Shown in pieces: positions 17,048 through 25,622 of a DNA stretch of 34,706 bases (the first letter of the stretch is position 1; each line of letters begins with the position of its first letter). The DNA comes from Candidatus Enterenecus avicola (GTDB lineage: Bacteria > Bacillota > Clostridia > Oscillospirales > Oscillospiraceae), in contig DVKO01000072.1 in the NCBI GenBank assembly GCA_018715985.1, positions 1 through 34,706 on the forward strand, in the 5' to 3' direction. The notes beneath the pieces are model-generated. The model was not told the origin of the DNA, ran no database searches, and saw only the letters and a program-made list of their open reading frames with translations. The translations under genes and the position numbers were made by a program.

Positions 17048-17638
17048 TTACGGTGCGGCGTCAAGGTTGAGCTGGCCTTGCTCTCCCACAGTGACCCCCC
17101 AGGCCTCCTGTACGGCGTCGGCGGGGACTGCCTGGATGGCCTGGGCCAGAACGTCTACCACAAGGGCTTTGCCGTCCGCTGTCACATCCAACTGGGTGCA
17201 GCGGTCGATGAGGGGGTCTGTGGAGGCCTCTGCATCCACGGGGAGCAAATAGTAGTACAGATCTCCGTGTTGGACCCAGTTGGGGGAGCTTCCCCAGGCG
17301 ATGGTGTAGTCCCTATCCTCGACGGGAGCCTGTGCCACCACGCTCCCATCCTCTGCTTTCCAGTAGATGGACACCGCAGCACGGATGTAGACGGGGACAT
17401 CCCCGGTATTTTTGATGGACACATCTTTCTTCTCCGTATACGGCTCCGGGAAGGTCTCCTGTACCTGGACACTGGCTGTACCCACAGAGAAGGTGTTTTC
17501 GGTGTCGTCCTTGACGGTCAGCCAGGCCACGGTGGAACCTGCGGCGCAGAGAACCAGCACAATGACCAGCACCATCAGCAGCCGTGGCCCCAGCTTGTGA
17601 GGCCCCTTGGATGGGAAAAGATGTCTGTTTTCTTGCAT
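17048..17638 (-). CDS. SipW-dependent TasA-like surface protein (third copy)
   Basis: A 196-residue secreted protein. After a long basic N-terminus it has the SipW-client signal region: a hydrophobic stretch, then STVAWLTVKDDTENTFSVGTASVQVQE, the typical AWLT....NTF.VG block. The rest is beta-rich (VSIKNTGDVPVYIRAAVSIYW), like TasA/CalY matrix subunits. I infer it is cleaved by SipW from this operon. AAAGGAG precedes the ATG. It lies 24 nt after the giant gene and 13 nt before the anchor gene. No sortase motif is present. Confidence 0.8.
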   Translation of the reverse strand: MQENRHLFPSKGPHKLGPRLLMVLVIVLVLCAAGSTVAWLTVKDDTENTFSVGTASVQVQETFPEPYTEKKDVSIKNTGDVPVYIRAAVSIYWKAEDGSVVAQAPVEDRDYTIAWGSSPNWVQHGDLYYYLLPVDAEASTDPLIDRCTQLDVTADGKALVVDVLAQAIQAVPADAVQEAWGVTVGEQGQLNLDAAP

Positions 17639-17662
17639 ATGCCCTTCTCCTTTCCCTGAACC

Positions 17663-20600
17663 TTATGGGTTTCCGGCATCTGAAAGTCCGGTTCCAGATG
17701 CACCTGTGCCGTATACGTTGTGGGCATAGGCCCAGTTGTCAAACCACTGGGAGGAGGTCTGCCGGTTGGTGACCGCCACCTCGGCGGAATCATGGTAGCT
17801 GGTGATCTGTCCCTGATACGGAGACACCGATGGGTCATAACGCCAAGCCCAGTCGGCCTGCTCCGCCACCGCCCAGCTGATTCCGTATGGAACCTCCGTG
17901 ACGGTCAGAGATTGCCCGGCCTGTACCGGCAGGGTTTGGGACTGGGCGCCCAAGGTCACAGAAATCAGGAAGGGGGCATCTGAGCCGGTTTCGTCTGTAC
18001 CGGACACCGTTTTGGTAATGGTCAGATGGCCGGTCAAGGTGAAGACGGCTTTCCCGGTGGAATCCGTGGTCTGGCTGCCGTACAGGCGGCTGGCCTGGCT
18101 GTCGCTGAGAGAGAGATCGGCGCTGCGCCGCAGGGTCAGTGTCACAGGCACATCTTCCACCGCTTCCATGTCTGCACCGGAAGGTGCATACGCCTGCTCC
18201 AGCACCGAGACGGTGAGCTGATCCTGCCGGTATTCGCTCATCACCAACACGGAGACGCTGCTGACCACATCGCTGCTGTCTTGATGTGTGGTACCCAGCC
18301 CCACCTTGACCTCCAGCCTGCTCTGATCGATGGGAGCGGTGGAACTGCTCTCCCGGTACAGGGGCTCCAGAAGAGAAGCCCTGTCCGAGACGGTAACAGC
18401 AAAGACAACGGGGTAGAGGTCCATGTTGTCAGTGATGGTCTGGTTGCAGAACTGGGCCCAACGCTGTGGCTGACCGCTCTCCGGGACATACTGCCACTCC
18501 CGGAACACCTGGTTGACGGACAGGAAACGGTCTGCGTAGAGAAACGCCTCTGTGTCAATGGGGGTGGTCACCTGGGTGAGGTTTCCCTCCTCGTCCGAGA
18601 CCTGGGTGGTGGTGACAAAGGAGCGGTTTTGGTTTTGGGAGACCAGCGCAGTGTAGACGATCTCTCCGGGCTCGTCTCCGTGATAGGTAATTTGGTAGGC
18701 CTGCTCGTATACGGCGGTGTAGGTCACTCCATCGGCGTACAGGTCCGACCCGCTCAGGGTGAAGGTGGTATTCCGGGTGACTGGAGTGCCGGGGGAGCCG
18801 GAGGTGCCGTCCTGCCTGTACCAGCCCACGAAAACATAATGGGAGTCACTTTCCACGGTCACCTGTTCCTGTGCGGTCAGGGTACCGGACTGCACATGGA
18901 GGTTGGGAATGGTTAGGCTGCGGGTATCGGTGGGAGACTGCCCGGCGGAGGTCAGAGTCCCGTCAATGTTGGACTGTACGTCCACAGCCTGGATATAAAC
19001 AGGCCAGAGTTCCATGGGGCGCTGCACCAGAGTGTCCTCGTCCACCAGGGGCAGAGCGTCTGCCTGACTGACCTGGTGGAAGGGCTCCCCGGTGTGGGGG
19101 GAAGTGGCGGTCCAGCCCAGGAATATGTAACTGCCGCCCACCCGCTGTGCGGTGTTGAGAGGGGTGGGGCTGCGGCCCAGCTGGGTGTCGGGCGCGCAGG
19201 AGGAGATGTCCAGAGAATCCCCGGTGGCTCCGCCCAGGTGGTAGATGACCACCATGGGTCGGTAGTAGGCAATGACCGTGTAAGAATTGCCCAGCTTCAG
19301 CCCGGTGACGGTGTAGGAGCCGTCCGCAGAGGGCGAGGCGTCGCTGCGATCCCCTGTGGTGTTGTTGACCACTTCCACCCGGGTGACGGTGTACAGGCCC
19401 GCGGAAGCGTCCTGCTTCATCACCGGTGTGGAGTTGTCAACCGTGAAGGAGACCGTGTAGGTGTTGCCCTCTGTGGGGGTTCGGGTGTTTTCGGTGGGGC
19501 GTGTGGGGACGTTGTAGGTGTTTGTGGCTTGGATGCCTGCCTGCTCAAAGTTGGTGGTGTAGCTGATGTCATACTGGGCGTACACCGGGTACAGATCCAT
19601 GGTGGAGGACACCTGTGTGTCACCGGGCAGCAGGTAGAGTGCGGCTGCATCGGGATGAGAGGTGACAAACTGCCCGGCCTCGTCATACCGATCCCACAGA
19701 TGGGCCCCCTCCGGGGTGAGCGTTCCGTCTCCATTCACCAGTCCGGCCCCGTCGGCCCAGCCCAGAAAGACATAGTCGTCCTTGGCCATGCCCTCAGAGG
19801 AGGGGGCGGCCTCCCAGGTGTGGGAGACGGTGGTGAGAGTTTCGGGGTACAGGTAGAAGGGGTAGGTATAGGTGCCGGCATCGTCAAACAGGGGTTGCTG
19901 GTATCGCCGGGTGACGGTGGAGAGGGCTGTTCCATCCATGGCGTGGAACCGGATGTCAGCCACAAAGCGGCCCATGTACACCAGGTTTTTTGTGGTGTCA
20001 GTGCCTGTTTCCCGGGGATTGCTGGTGCCAGAGGAATTATAGTTTTCACCGTCATAGTCCCTATTTTCAAAGGACCAGCCCACAAACCGATATCCAGAGT
20101 TTGGCGTTGCTGTTATTTCTCCGTTGTAGGAAGTTGTCCCACGGTCATACAATGCTGTGCCTGCCCCTGGAAAATCGAGGAGCAGGTCGATGTCAGCAAA
20201 GCTTTCTATGCCGGCCTTTTCGTTGTGAGAGTAGACGGGCATAGGAGCGTGGACCACCGTCTGGTCGGTGACGGGCGCACTGCCCTGGTAGCCGTCGGTA
20301 CACCAGTGGTCAAAGGTCTCATTGGAGAAGTTGAGGCCGGGAATCTGTCGAACCGGCTCTTCAAAGGTGTGCCAGAGCTGGGTGTACTGCTTGCCGTCTT
20401 TGTACTCCGAGTCAATGAGGGAACCCCAGTTGCCGCTCTGGACCATATAGGATACGGCGTATTCAAACCGGGCCAGATAGGTATGCTCCACCGTCAGGTC
20501 CACCCCGGTGAGGGTGGGGCTGACCAAGCGGCTGATACAGCGGCCGTCCTCATACCAGCCCAGGAAGCGGTAGCCGTCGGGCAGATCTCCGCCGTTGGCT

Positions 20601-23020
20601 CCGGTGAAGGACAGGGTGACGCTGGCGTTGGTTGCCCCTCCGCTCACGTCCACGGAGGCGGAGGTGGTGCCCACGCCGGGGCGGTTTGCCTGGTTTTGCT
20701 GAGACTGCTCCACGGGGTTGCCGGAGGCATCGTACCGATACCCCTCAAATTGGGTAATCACATTGGAGGCCAGTCCTGCGTACACCGGGTAGAGCTCCAT
20801 GGGCTTGGTGATGGGGGTGTCAGGCTCATAAAATTCCCCGCTGTTTTTCAAATCCTGCAACAGGGCAGGGCTGGTTGCGGCATAGGAATAGGCATCGCCC
20901 CAGGCTGAAGGGACACGGGTGGTCCAGCCCAGCAGGGAGGTGTGTCCATCCCCGGGGGCCCGGACAGGAGTGACCGAGGGAAGCGCATCCTGATAGAAGT
21001 ACCAGTCGTCGGTCATATCGTCGTCGGCACTTCCCGTCTGCTTGTCCAGAGGATGGTTTTCAAAATCGTAGAATCGTACCATCGCCTGGAGCCTGGCGGT
21101 GAACAGGTCGTTGTCCTGCCACTGGATGTGCTGGTTTTCTGCGTTGAGGGGGGTATAGAGGTTGTCGGTGGAGACGGGGTTTTTCACGGACTCGACGCGG
21201 ATCTGCTCCCCGTTGGCCCCGTATACGGGGACGTTGGAAAGGGAGGCATAGGTCTCATACAGCTGCTCAAAGTAGCTGTGAGACTGGGGGGCGGTGTCAT
21301 CCAGAACATCCGGGAAGCGATACCAGCCGTACAGGCGGTAGCGCTGGTCGGTGGGGGTGTAGCGCAGAGTCAGCGCATTCTCGTTGGCGTAGACGCCCTG
21401 CACCGCAAAGGTGTAGGGGTCGGTGGTGGACACCGATGTGCCCACCAGGGCGGTGCCGTCAATGGTCACGGTGCCGCCGCCGGGAAAGTCCAGGGTGGCG
21501 GCCACCGAACTGCCGTGGACCGGAATGCCCAGTTCATAGTCCATGACCCACTTGTTTACGTGGGAGCCGTCGGCGTTGCCGGAGCGGGCATCGTAGTCGC
21601 TGGTACGGGGGGTGGTGCCGGTAAAATCAAAGTCAAAGGTCTCCCACGCCTCCCGGTTGGTGTAGAGAGTGTCGCTCCAGGGGCCAAAGCTGCCGTTGGA
21701 GCTGATCTCGCCGGTCAAATTGTCTCCCAGCGTGGTCATGGCGCGTTCGTTGCCGGCGTTGACACTGGCTTTGAAGAAAGAGCCGTAGATATTGGCCCGG
21801 GCGGCGTCAGATTCGCCCTGCCAAATATCCGCTACACCGGAGACGTTGACATCCCGTTGAATGATGGGGATGACCAGCAGGGCGTTGTACTGATAGGAGG
21901 TGGCCCGCCCGGCATAGTGGCAGCGGGTAATGGAACAGTTGTCGTCCCACACCTCGGCGGTAATGCCGCCAATATGGCCCACATTTATTCCCAGAACGGA
22001 GACATAGGTGGCGCAGTAGTAGTTCATCTCCGCGGTGGAGAAACAGTCGATGATGGCGGTGCCCGTGTCTCCGTCTCCGTTGTCGTTGGACCAGATGCGC
22101 CCGGCGATGCCGCCCACGTACAGGGTATTGCCGCCAATGGCGCCCACTGCCACATCGTAATAGATCTTGATGAGGGTTTTTCCCGCTGTATCACTGGCGG
22201 AGGTTCCTGTGGGGGCGTTTTCGTCATAGGGGGTGTCGCCGATGACCCGGGAGTACTCGATGGTGCTGCCCTCTGCGCAGCCCACCAGCCCGCCCAGGGC
22301 CAGAGGCTTCCCGGCCAGAGCGGCCACACCTGAGGTGTTGTTGGAGCGGATCCAGCAGTTGCGCACCTCGCAGTCGTACATGGTGGATTCGTTGATCTGC
22401 CCGGCAATTCCGCCGCCTCGAATGCCCAAGTCGGTGCCGATGAGCAGGACGTTGTCCGCTGCTTCCAGCTTCAGGGCGCTGTTCTTTACAGTGACGTGGC
22501 TGAACAGGGTGTTGTTGGCATACCCTACCACGATGCCGCCCCGTATATCGCTCTCAATGTCTGCGGACTCCAAGGTGAGGTTTTGGATGACGGCGCCGTC
22601 GGTGGCGGCAAACAGCCCGGTGTCTGCCCGGGGTTCATTCCACACCGTGTGGTAGCGCAGGCCATAGATGGTGTGGCCGTTGCCGTCAAAGGTGCCCTTG
22701 AAGGGGTTCTCCTGGCTGCCAAAGATACAGGTGGCGTAGGCGATTTCACTGTCTGAAGAGGTGTCGGTCACCACGGGGACCTGGATGTCACGGGTCAGCT
22801 TCAGTGTCACACCTTCAAAATTTTTGCTGCCGCCGGCCTCTGTGGTAAAGAGCGACTGGGCTTTCAGCTCACTGTAATCGGAAATCTCGATGACCTTGCC
22901 CTGGGCGTCGGCGTAGAGGTGCAGTGGAAACAGGCCCAACAGCAGCGCTGTGGCCAGACAGACGGACAGCCCCCTGCGCAGTGACGAGAAAAACGGCTTG
23001 TGTTGTCTCCTCTGTTTCAT
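17663..23020 (-). CDS. Giant adhesin-like surface protein with beta-helix and FLGW repeats
   Basis: A 1785-residue secreted protein. A signal peptide (about 1-39) leads into a beta-helix of GLUG-like repeats (about 100-420; FKGTFDGNGHTIYG, GGIAGQI, GGLVG). A long array of Listeria-Bacteroides (Flg_new/InlB-B-like) repeats follows, recognised by FLGW/FVGW cores and a recurring M[ED]L[YW]PVYA close. From about 1666 a CnaB/SpaA-like domain begins (LTITKTVSG, VTEVPYG, AVTNRQ), with Lys, Glu and Asn in places that could form an isopeptide bond. The C-terminus ends SSQWFDNWAYAHNVYG... with no PQTG motif or membrane segment. It is the central gene of the SipW operon and probably an adhesin. AGGAGG precedes the ATG. 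Confidence 0.82.
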   Translation of the reverse strand: MKQRRQHKPFFSSLRRGLSVCLATALLLGLFPLHLYADAQGKVIEISDYSELKAQSLFTTEAGGSKNFEGVTLKLTRDIQVPVVTDTSSDSEIAYATCIFGSQENPFKGTFDGNGHTIYGLRYHTVWNEPRADTGLFAATDGAVIQNLTLESADIESDIRGGIVVGYANNTLFSHVTVKNSALKLEAADNVLLIGTDLGIRGGGIAGQINESTMYDCEVRNCWIRSNNTSGVAALAGKPLALGGLVGCAEGSTIEYSRVIGDTPYDENAPTGTSASDTAGKTLIKIYYDVAVGAIGGNTLYVGGIAGRIWSNDNGDGDTGTAIIDCFSTAEMNYYCATYVSVLGINVGHIGGITAEVWDDNCSITRCHYAGRATSYQYNALLVIPIIQRDVNVSGVADIWQGESDAARANIYGSFFKASVNAGNERAMTTLGDNLTGEISSNGSFGPWSDTLYTNREAWETFDFDFTGTTPRTSDYDARSGNADGSHVNKWVMDYELGIPVHGSSVAATLDFPGGGTVTIDGTALVGTSVSTTDPYTFAVQGVYANENALTLRYTPTDQRYRLYGWYRFPDVLDDTAPQSHSYFEQLYETYASLSNVPVYGANGEQIRVESVKNPVSTDNLYTPLNAENQHIQWQDNDLFTARLQAMVRFYDFENHPLDKQTGSADDDMTDDWYFYQDALPSVTPVRAPGDGHTSLLGWTTRVPSAWGDAYSYAATSPALLQDLKNSGEFYEPDTPITKPMELYPVYAGLASNVITQFEGYRYDASGNPVEQSQQNQANRPGVGTTSASVDVSGGATNASVTLSFTGANGGDLPDGYRFLGWYEDGRCISRLVSPTLTGVDLTVEHTYLARFEYAVSYMVQSGNWGSLIDSEYKDGKQYTQLWHTFEEPVRQIPGLNFSNETFDHWCTDGYQGSAPVTDQTVVHAPMPVYSHNEKAGIESFADIDLLLDFPGAGTALYDRGTTSYNGEITATPNSGYRFVGWSFENRDYDGENYNSSGTSNPRETGTDTTKNLVYMGRFVADIRFHAMDGTALSTVTRRYQQPLFDDAGTYTYPFYLYPETLTTVSHTWEAAPSSEGMAKDDYVFLGWADGAGLVNGDGTLTPEGAHLWDRYDEAGQFVTSHPDAAALYLLPGDTQVSSTMDLYPVYAQYDISYTTNFEQAGIQATNTYNVPTRPTENTRTPTEGNTYTVSFTVDNSTPVMKQDASAGLYTVTRVEVVNNTTGDRSDASPSADGSYTVTGLKLGNSYTVIAYYRPMVVIYHLGGATGDSLDISSCAPDTQLGRSPTPLNTAQRVGGSYIFLGWTATSPHTGEPFHQVSQADALPLVDEDTLVQRPMELWPVYIQAVDVQSNIDGTLTSAGQSPTDTRSLTIPNLHVQSGTLTAQEQVTVESDSHYVFVGWYRQDGTSGSPGTPVTRNTTFTLSGSDLYADGVTYTAVYEQAYQITYHGDEPGEIVYTALVSQNQNRSFVTTTQVSDEEGNLTQVTTPIDTEAFLYADRFLSVNQVFREWQYVPESGQPQRWAQFCNQTITDNMDLYPVVFAVTVSDRASLLEPLYRESSSTAPIDQSRLEVKVGLGTTHQDSSDVVSSVSVLVMSEYRQDQLTVSVLEQAYAPSGADMEAVEDVPVTLTLRRSADLSLSDSQASRLYGSQTTDSTGKAVFTLTGHLTITKTVSGTDETGSDAPFLISVTLGAQSQTLPVQAGQSLTVTEVPYGISWAVAEQADWAWRYDPSVSPYQGQITSYHDSAEVAVTNRQTSSQWFDNWAYAHNVYGTGASGTGLSDAGNP

Positions 23021-23032
23021 GGTGCTTCCTCC

Positions 23033-23611
23033 TCACGGCTCAGGCCACCCGGTGGCGGAGAGAACATCGGTGGTGTTGTTTTCACTCTGGACGGCCTGCG
23101 CGTCCACATCCAGATCGAACTGGCTGCCCGGATATGTCTGCGTAATGGAATTGATATCCTGAAAGATGACCTGAGTCATCAGCGCGTTCGTTGTCTCATG
23201 GGGGGTGAGGATCTGCTTGTAGTAGTACCAACCGTCCCGGTAGACCCAGTCGGCCTCGTTGAGCTGATAGGAGACCAGATCCCGGGTGTCGAATGCCTTG
23301 CCGTCAGCTGTTGTCCCCACCATATGCAGCGCCACTCGGACGTACATGGGGTGCTCCCCCGTGTTTTCCACCCGGAGGATCCGGCTGACGGCGCTGTGAG
23401 AGGTGATGTCAAAGGTGCTGTCCTGGGCGACTGGGACCTCCTCCCCGTGGGAATTGAGGGTGGTCTGCCGCAGGGCCAGCTGTAAGGCTCCGAAGGTCAG
23501 AATGTTGTCCGCAGTGGTCTGGCGTGTCAGAAATGCCGTCGTGGCGGCCGTCAGGCAGAGGGCCAGAACCGCGGCAAGGAAGATGCAAAGGGGGATGATC
23601 CGTTTTTTCAT
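23033..23611 (-). CDS. SipW-dependent TasA-like surface protein (second copy)
   Basis: A 192-residue secreted protein with a short basic N-terminus (MKKR), a hydrophobic segment and the SipW-client block TTAFLTRQTTADNILTFG. The beta-rich mature part includes RILRVENTGEHPMYVRVALHM, the TasA/CalY pattern also seen in the third copy. The start was set by GGGAGG with 8-nt spacing; the track start is 6 codons earlier. It lies downstream of the internal hairpin and 12 nt before the giant gene, so it may be a minor or adapter subunit. Confidence 0.8.
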   Translation of the reverse strand: MKKRIIPLCIFLAAVLALCLTAATTAFLTRQTTADNILTFGALQLALRQTTLNSHGEEVPVAQDSTFDITSHSAVSRILRVENTGEHPMYVRVALHMVGTTADGKAFDTRDLVSYQLNEADWVYRDGWYYYKQILTPHETTNALMTQVIFQDINSITQTYPGSQFDLDVDAQAVQSENNTTDVLSATGWPEP

Positions 23612-23650
23612 GTGCCTGGCCTCCCGCAATAGTCATTGGCTGAAAAGGGA

Positions 23651-23688
23651 ACAACCGGAGGGCGGGGTTTCCCCAGCCCCCCGGTTGT
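23651..23688 (-). terminator. Internal hairpin between the first and second TasA-like genes
   Basis: On the minus strand ACAACCGG...CCGGTTGT with inner GGGC and GGGG stems around an AAA loop forms a nearly perfect 17-bp hairpin, followed by TCCCTTTTC. It lies in the 108-nt gap after the first TasA-like gene. It could be a partial terminator or an mRNA-stabilising end that makes the first subunit more abundant than the rest. Confidence 0.7.
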
Positions 23689-23719
23689 CAGGGATTTTAC
23701 ACGGATGCAGTTTTGTCGG

Positions 23720-24454
23720 TTAAGGCTCGGAAGAAGGCACCAGCGCAGCGATGGCGGCGTTTTTGATGGTGTCCGCAGGAATGGCGGTGCCGTCGCCGTC
23801 GGTGGCCTGGTGGATGAAGCAGGAGACGGTAATGGACTTGTCGCCTTCAATGTTCAAATCCGCGGTGGAAGCGTTGTCACTCACCGTGACCTGGGTAAAT
23901 ACGGCCCTGGAGGTCCAGACATCGTTGTCCTTGGATGCCTTGAGGATCCCGGAGCTGTCTTCCCCCATGTACTTGAACAGACCGCCCACATAGGTGCGAT
24001 CGGCGGGGCCGGGTGTGGTCTGTCCGTCAACCGCCTGCCAGGCGTCGTTCAGCTTGAAGTAGACCGATTGATTCAGGAAGGGATTTTCCACGTAGACATA
24101 GATCACGGCGTCCTCACTGCCTGCGCCAATGCCCACATAGGGATCTTTGTACAGGGAGCCGCCGGGGACCAGCTTGTGCTCCGCAGTGGTATCCCAGGAG
24201 GGCTCGATGATGTAGCCAGATACACTGAGGTTGGGTTTTTCGGGATCGGGGTCAACACCGGGATCGGGGTCAGGGGTCTCGGGTTTGTCCGGGTCCGGTA
24301 CATTGAAGTTGCCCACGGTGAAGGTGTTGGTGACGGAGTCCTCGGCGGTCAGCCATGCCATGGTACCCGCAGTGATACAGGCCACCAGGGTCAGGCCCAG
24401 GACCGAGAGCAGAAGAGCTTTTTTTCGATTCTTCTTTTGTGTCTGCGCAGTCAT
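23720..24454 (-). CDS. SipW-dependent TasA-like surface protein (first copy, probable major subunit)
   Basis: A 244-residue secreted protein starting MTAQTQKKNRKK, with a hydrophobic core and the clear SipW-client block GTMAWLTAEDSVTNTFTVGNF. A Pro-Asp-rich insert (PDPDKPETPDPDPG) separates this from a beta-rich TasA/CalY-like body. It sits directly after sipW, with AAAGGAG before its ATG, and just before a strong hairpin; both facts suit the most abundant fibre subunit. The track start is misplaced inside sipW. Function as amyloid-like fibre or spore/biofilm coat is inferred from the family. Confidence 0.85.
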   Translation of the reverse strand: MTAQTQKKNRKKALLLSVLGLTLVACITAGTMAWLTAEDSVTNTFTVGNFNVPDPDKPETPDPDPGVDPDPEKPNLSVSGYIIEPSWDTTAEHKLVPGGSLYKDPYVGIGAGSEDAVIYVYVENPFLNQSVYFKLNDAWQAVDGQTTPGPADRTYVGGLFKYMGEDSSGILKASKDNDVWTSRAVFTQVTVSDNASTADLNIEGDKSITVSCFIHQATDGDGTAIPADTIKNAAIAALVPSSEP

Positions 24455-24470
24455 GTCAATACACTCCTTT

Positions 24471-25079
24471 TTATATTCCGTTTTTGGTGGACGAAGTGGG
24501 CGAAGGGGGCAGCTTGTCCAGCAGCAAGGACACCCCAACCACCACCGCCAGAAGGGCCAAGAGCAGGTACATTCCAGGCGGAGTGGTGCAGAACTGATTG
24601 ACTTGCCCCAACATGGGGAGACAGAGCACGGGCGTTCCAATCAGGTTTTCAAAGGGAACCGGTGCTGCATCCGGCAAAATATTTCCCTGTTCGTCCCGGT
24701 TGTTGATGCCCTGGGTGTAGAATTGGCGCGTCTCAGCGTCAATCCGCCGCACTTGGTGGGTGGCGATGCTGTCACTGCCGGGCATGGTAAAGGTGATGGT
24801 CTGTCCCACCTGAACCTGTTCCGGAGAGACGGAGCGGACATAGATCAGCGCTCCCACCGGGTATTCCGGCTCCATACTTCCGCTGGTCACCACAAAGAGC
24901 TGAAAGCCCAGCAGCCTGGGTACCCCAAAGGCAAAGAGAAGTACCGCAGCCAGCGCCAGCAAAATAAGGGTCAGAATACTCCAAAAGGTTCGGAAAAAGC
25001 CGATAACGTCACTTCCTTCCTCCGTATATGCTTGACCCGTATGGGAATACGACAGAATAGAGTGAACGAGTTTCCACAA
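24471..25079 (-). CDS. sipW: Signal peptidase I, SipW/ER type
   Basis: The protein has an N-terminal membrane segment (about FFRTFWSILTLILLALAAVLL), the catalytic serine in TSGSMEPEYPVGALIYV, and the histidine in ATHQVRRI that replaces lysine in the ER/SipW-type enzymes; a C-terminal membrane segment ends it. It should process the three TasA-like clients downstream. The start is uncertain: the ORF-track ATG at 25244 lies upstream of the promoter. The strong GGAGG at 25019-25023 is followed by a GTG in the wrong frame, with no in-frame start nearby. I list the in-frame TTG at 25079 as a placeholder; homologues would begin near 25007. Confidence 0.8.
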   Translation of the reverse strand: MWKLVHSILSYSHTGQAYTEEGSDVIGFFRTFWSILTLILLALAAVLLFAFGVPRLLGFQLFVVTSGSMEPEYPVGALIYVRSVSPEQVQVGQTITFTMPGSDSIATHQVRRIDAETRQFYTQGINNRDEQGNILPDAAPVPFENLIGTPVLCLPMLGQVNQFCTTPPGMYLLLALLAVVVGVSLLLDKLPPSPTSSTKNGI

Positions 25080-25124
25080 AAAACACTCTCGCTTCAGTGC
25101 ATCTTGCACAATTAAAGTGTAAAT

Positions 25125-25153
25125 ATGATAGCATATATTTGAAGAAATGTCAA
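25125..25153 (-). promoter_or_regulatory. Promoter of the SipW/TasA surface operon
   Basis: On the minus strand a perfect TTGACA (25148-25153) and TATCAT (25125-25130) are spaced by 17 bp. No other promoter is evident before the end of the six-gene operon, which has only short gaps. Confidence 0.85.
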
Positions 25154-25244
25154 ATGAACTGAAATAAGGGAAAATAGGGCACAGGATTAAAGAATTTGCA
25201 GTTGGATAACGATTAGTAAGGGCTGTGGTAGTGATAGCGGACAC

Positions 25245-25283
25245 CTAAAAGAATACGCCCCAGGCAGGTCGCCCAGAGCGTAT
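25245..25283 (-). terminator. Possible terminator of the toxin-antitoxin pair
   Basis: ATACGC/GCGTAT form a stem over a GC-rich loop, followed on the minus strand by TTCTTTT just after the toxin gene. The loop is long, so this is tentative. Confidence 0.45.
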
Positions 25284-25286
25284 CTG

Positions 25287-25622
25287 TTAGTTCATATCCA
25301 AATTGGACAGCTGGTGCCGCTGATCTCTGCGGCCATAGATGATGCCGAAGACTGGAACCTTCTTAGCTTCCTCGTCTACCCAGAAATAGACCAGGTAGTT
25401 TTTGACTGGGAGCTTATGTACGCCCTGACTGTGCCAGGGTTCCTCTTCGGTAAGGGGCACACGGTTGGGAAACTGATCCAGAGATGCGATTTCCTTTTCC
25501 AGAGTGTCCAGCATCTTCATGGCAGTGCCGGGAGCTTGCAGAGTGTAGCTGATATAGCTGATAAGCTCTCTCAGTTGCTCTTGGGCCTGCGGTGTGATTT
25601 TTACTGTGTATTTTTCAGGCAT
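25287..25622 (-). CDS. Type II toxin, RelE/ParE family
   Basis: The 111-residue protein has the RelE/ParE fold pattern: KYTVKITPQAQEQLRELISYI at the start and KLPVKNYLVYFWVDEEAKKVPVFGIIYGRRDQ at the end, with the basic C-terminal segment. RelE proteins cleave mRNA on ribosomes, ParE proteins inhibit gyrase; I cannot tell which from this sequence. The gene starts on the last base of the antitoxin stop, typical of such pairs. Confidence 0.9.
   Translation of the reverse strand: MPEKYTVKITPQAQEQLRELISYISYTLQAPGTAMKMLDTLEKEIASLDQFPNRVPLTEEEPWHSQGVHKLPVKNYLVYFWVDEEAKKVPVFGIIYGRRDQRHQLSNLDMN

Noticed and set aside
19076-20908. 610-aa plus-strand ORF
   Set aside because: Antisense to the giant adhesin, no ribosome-binding site.
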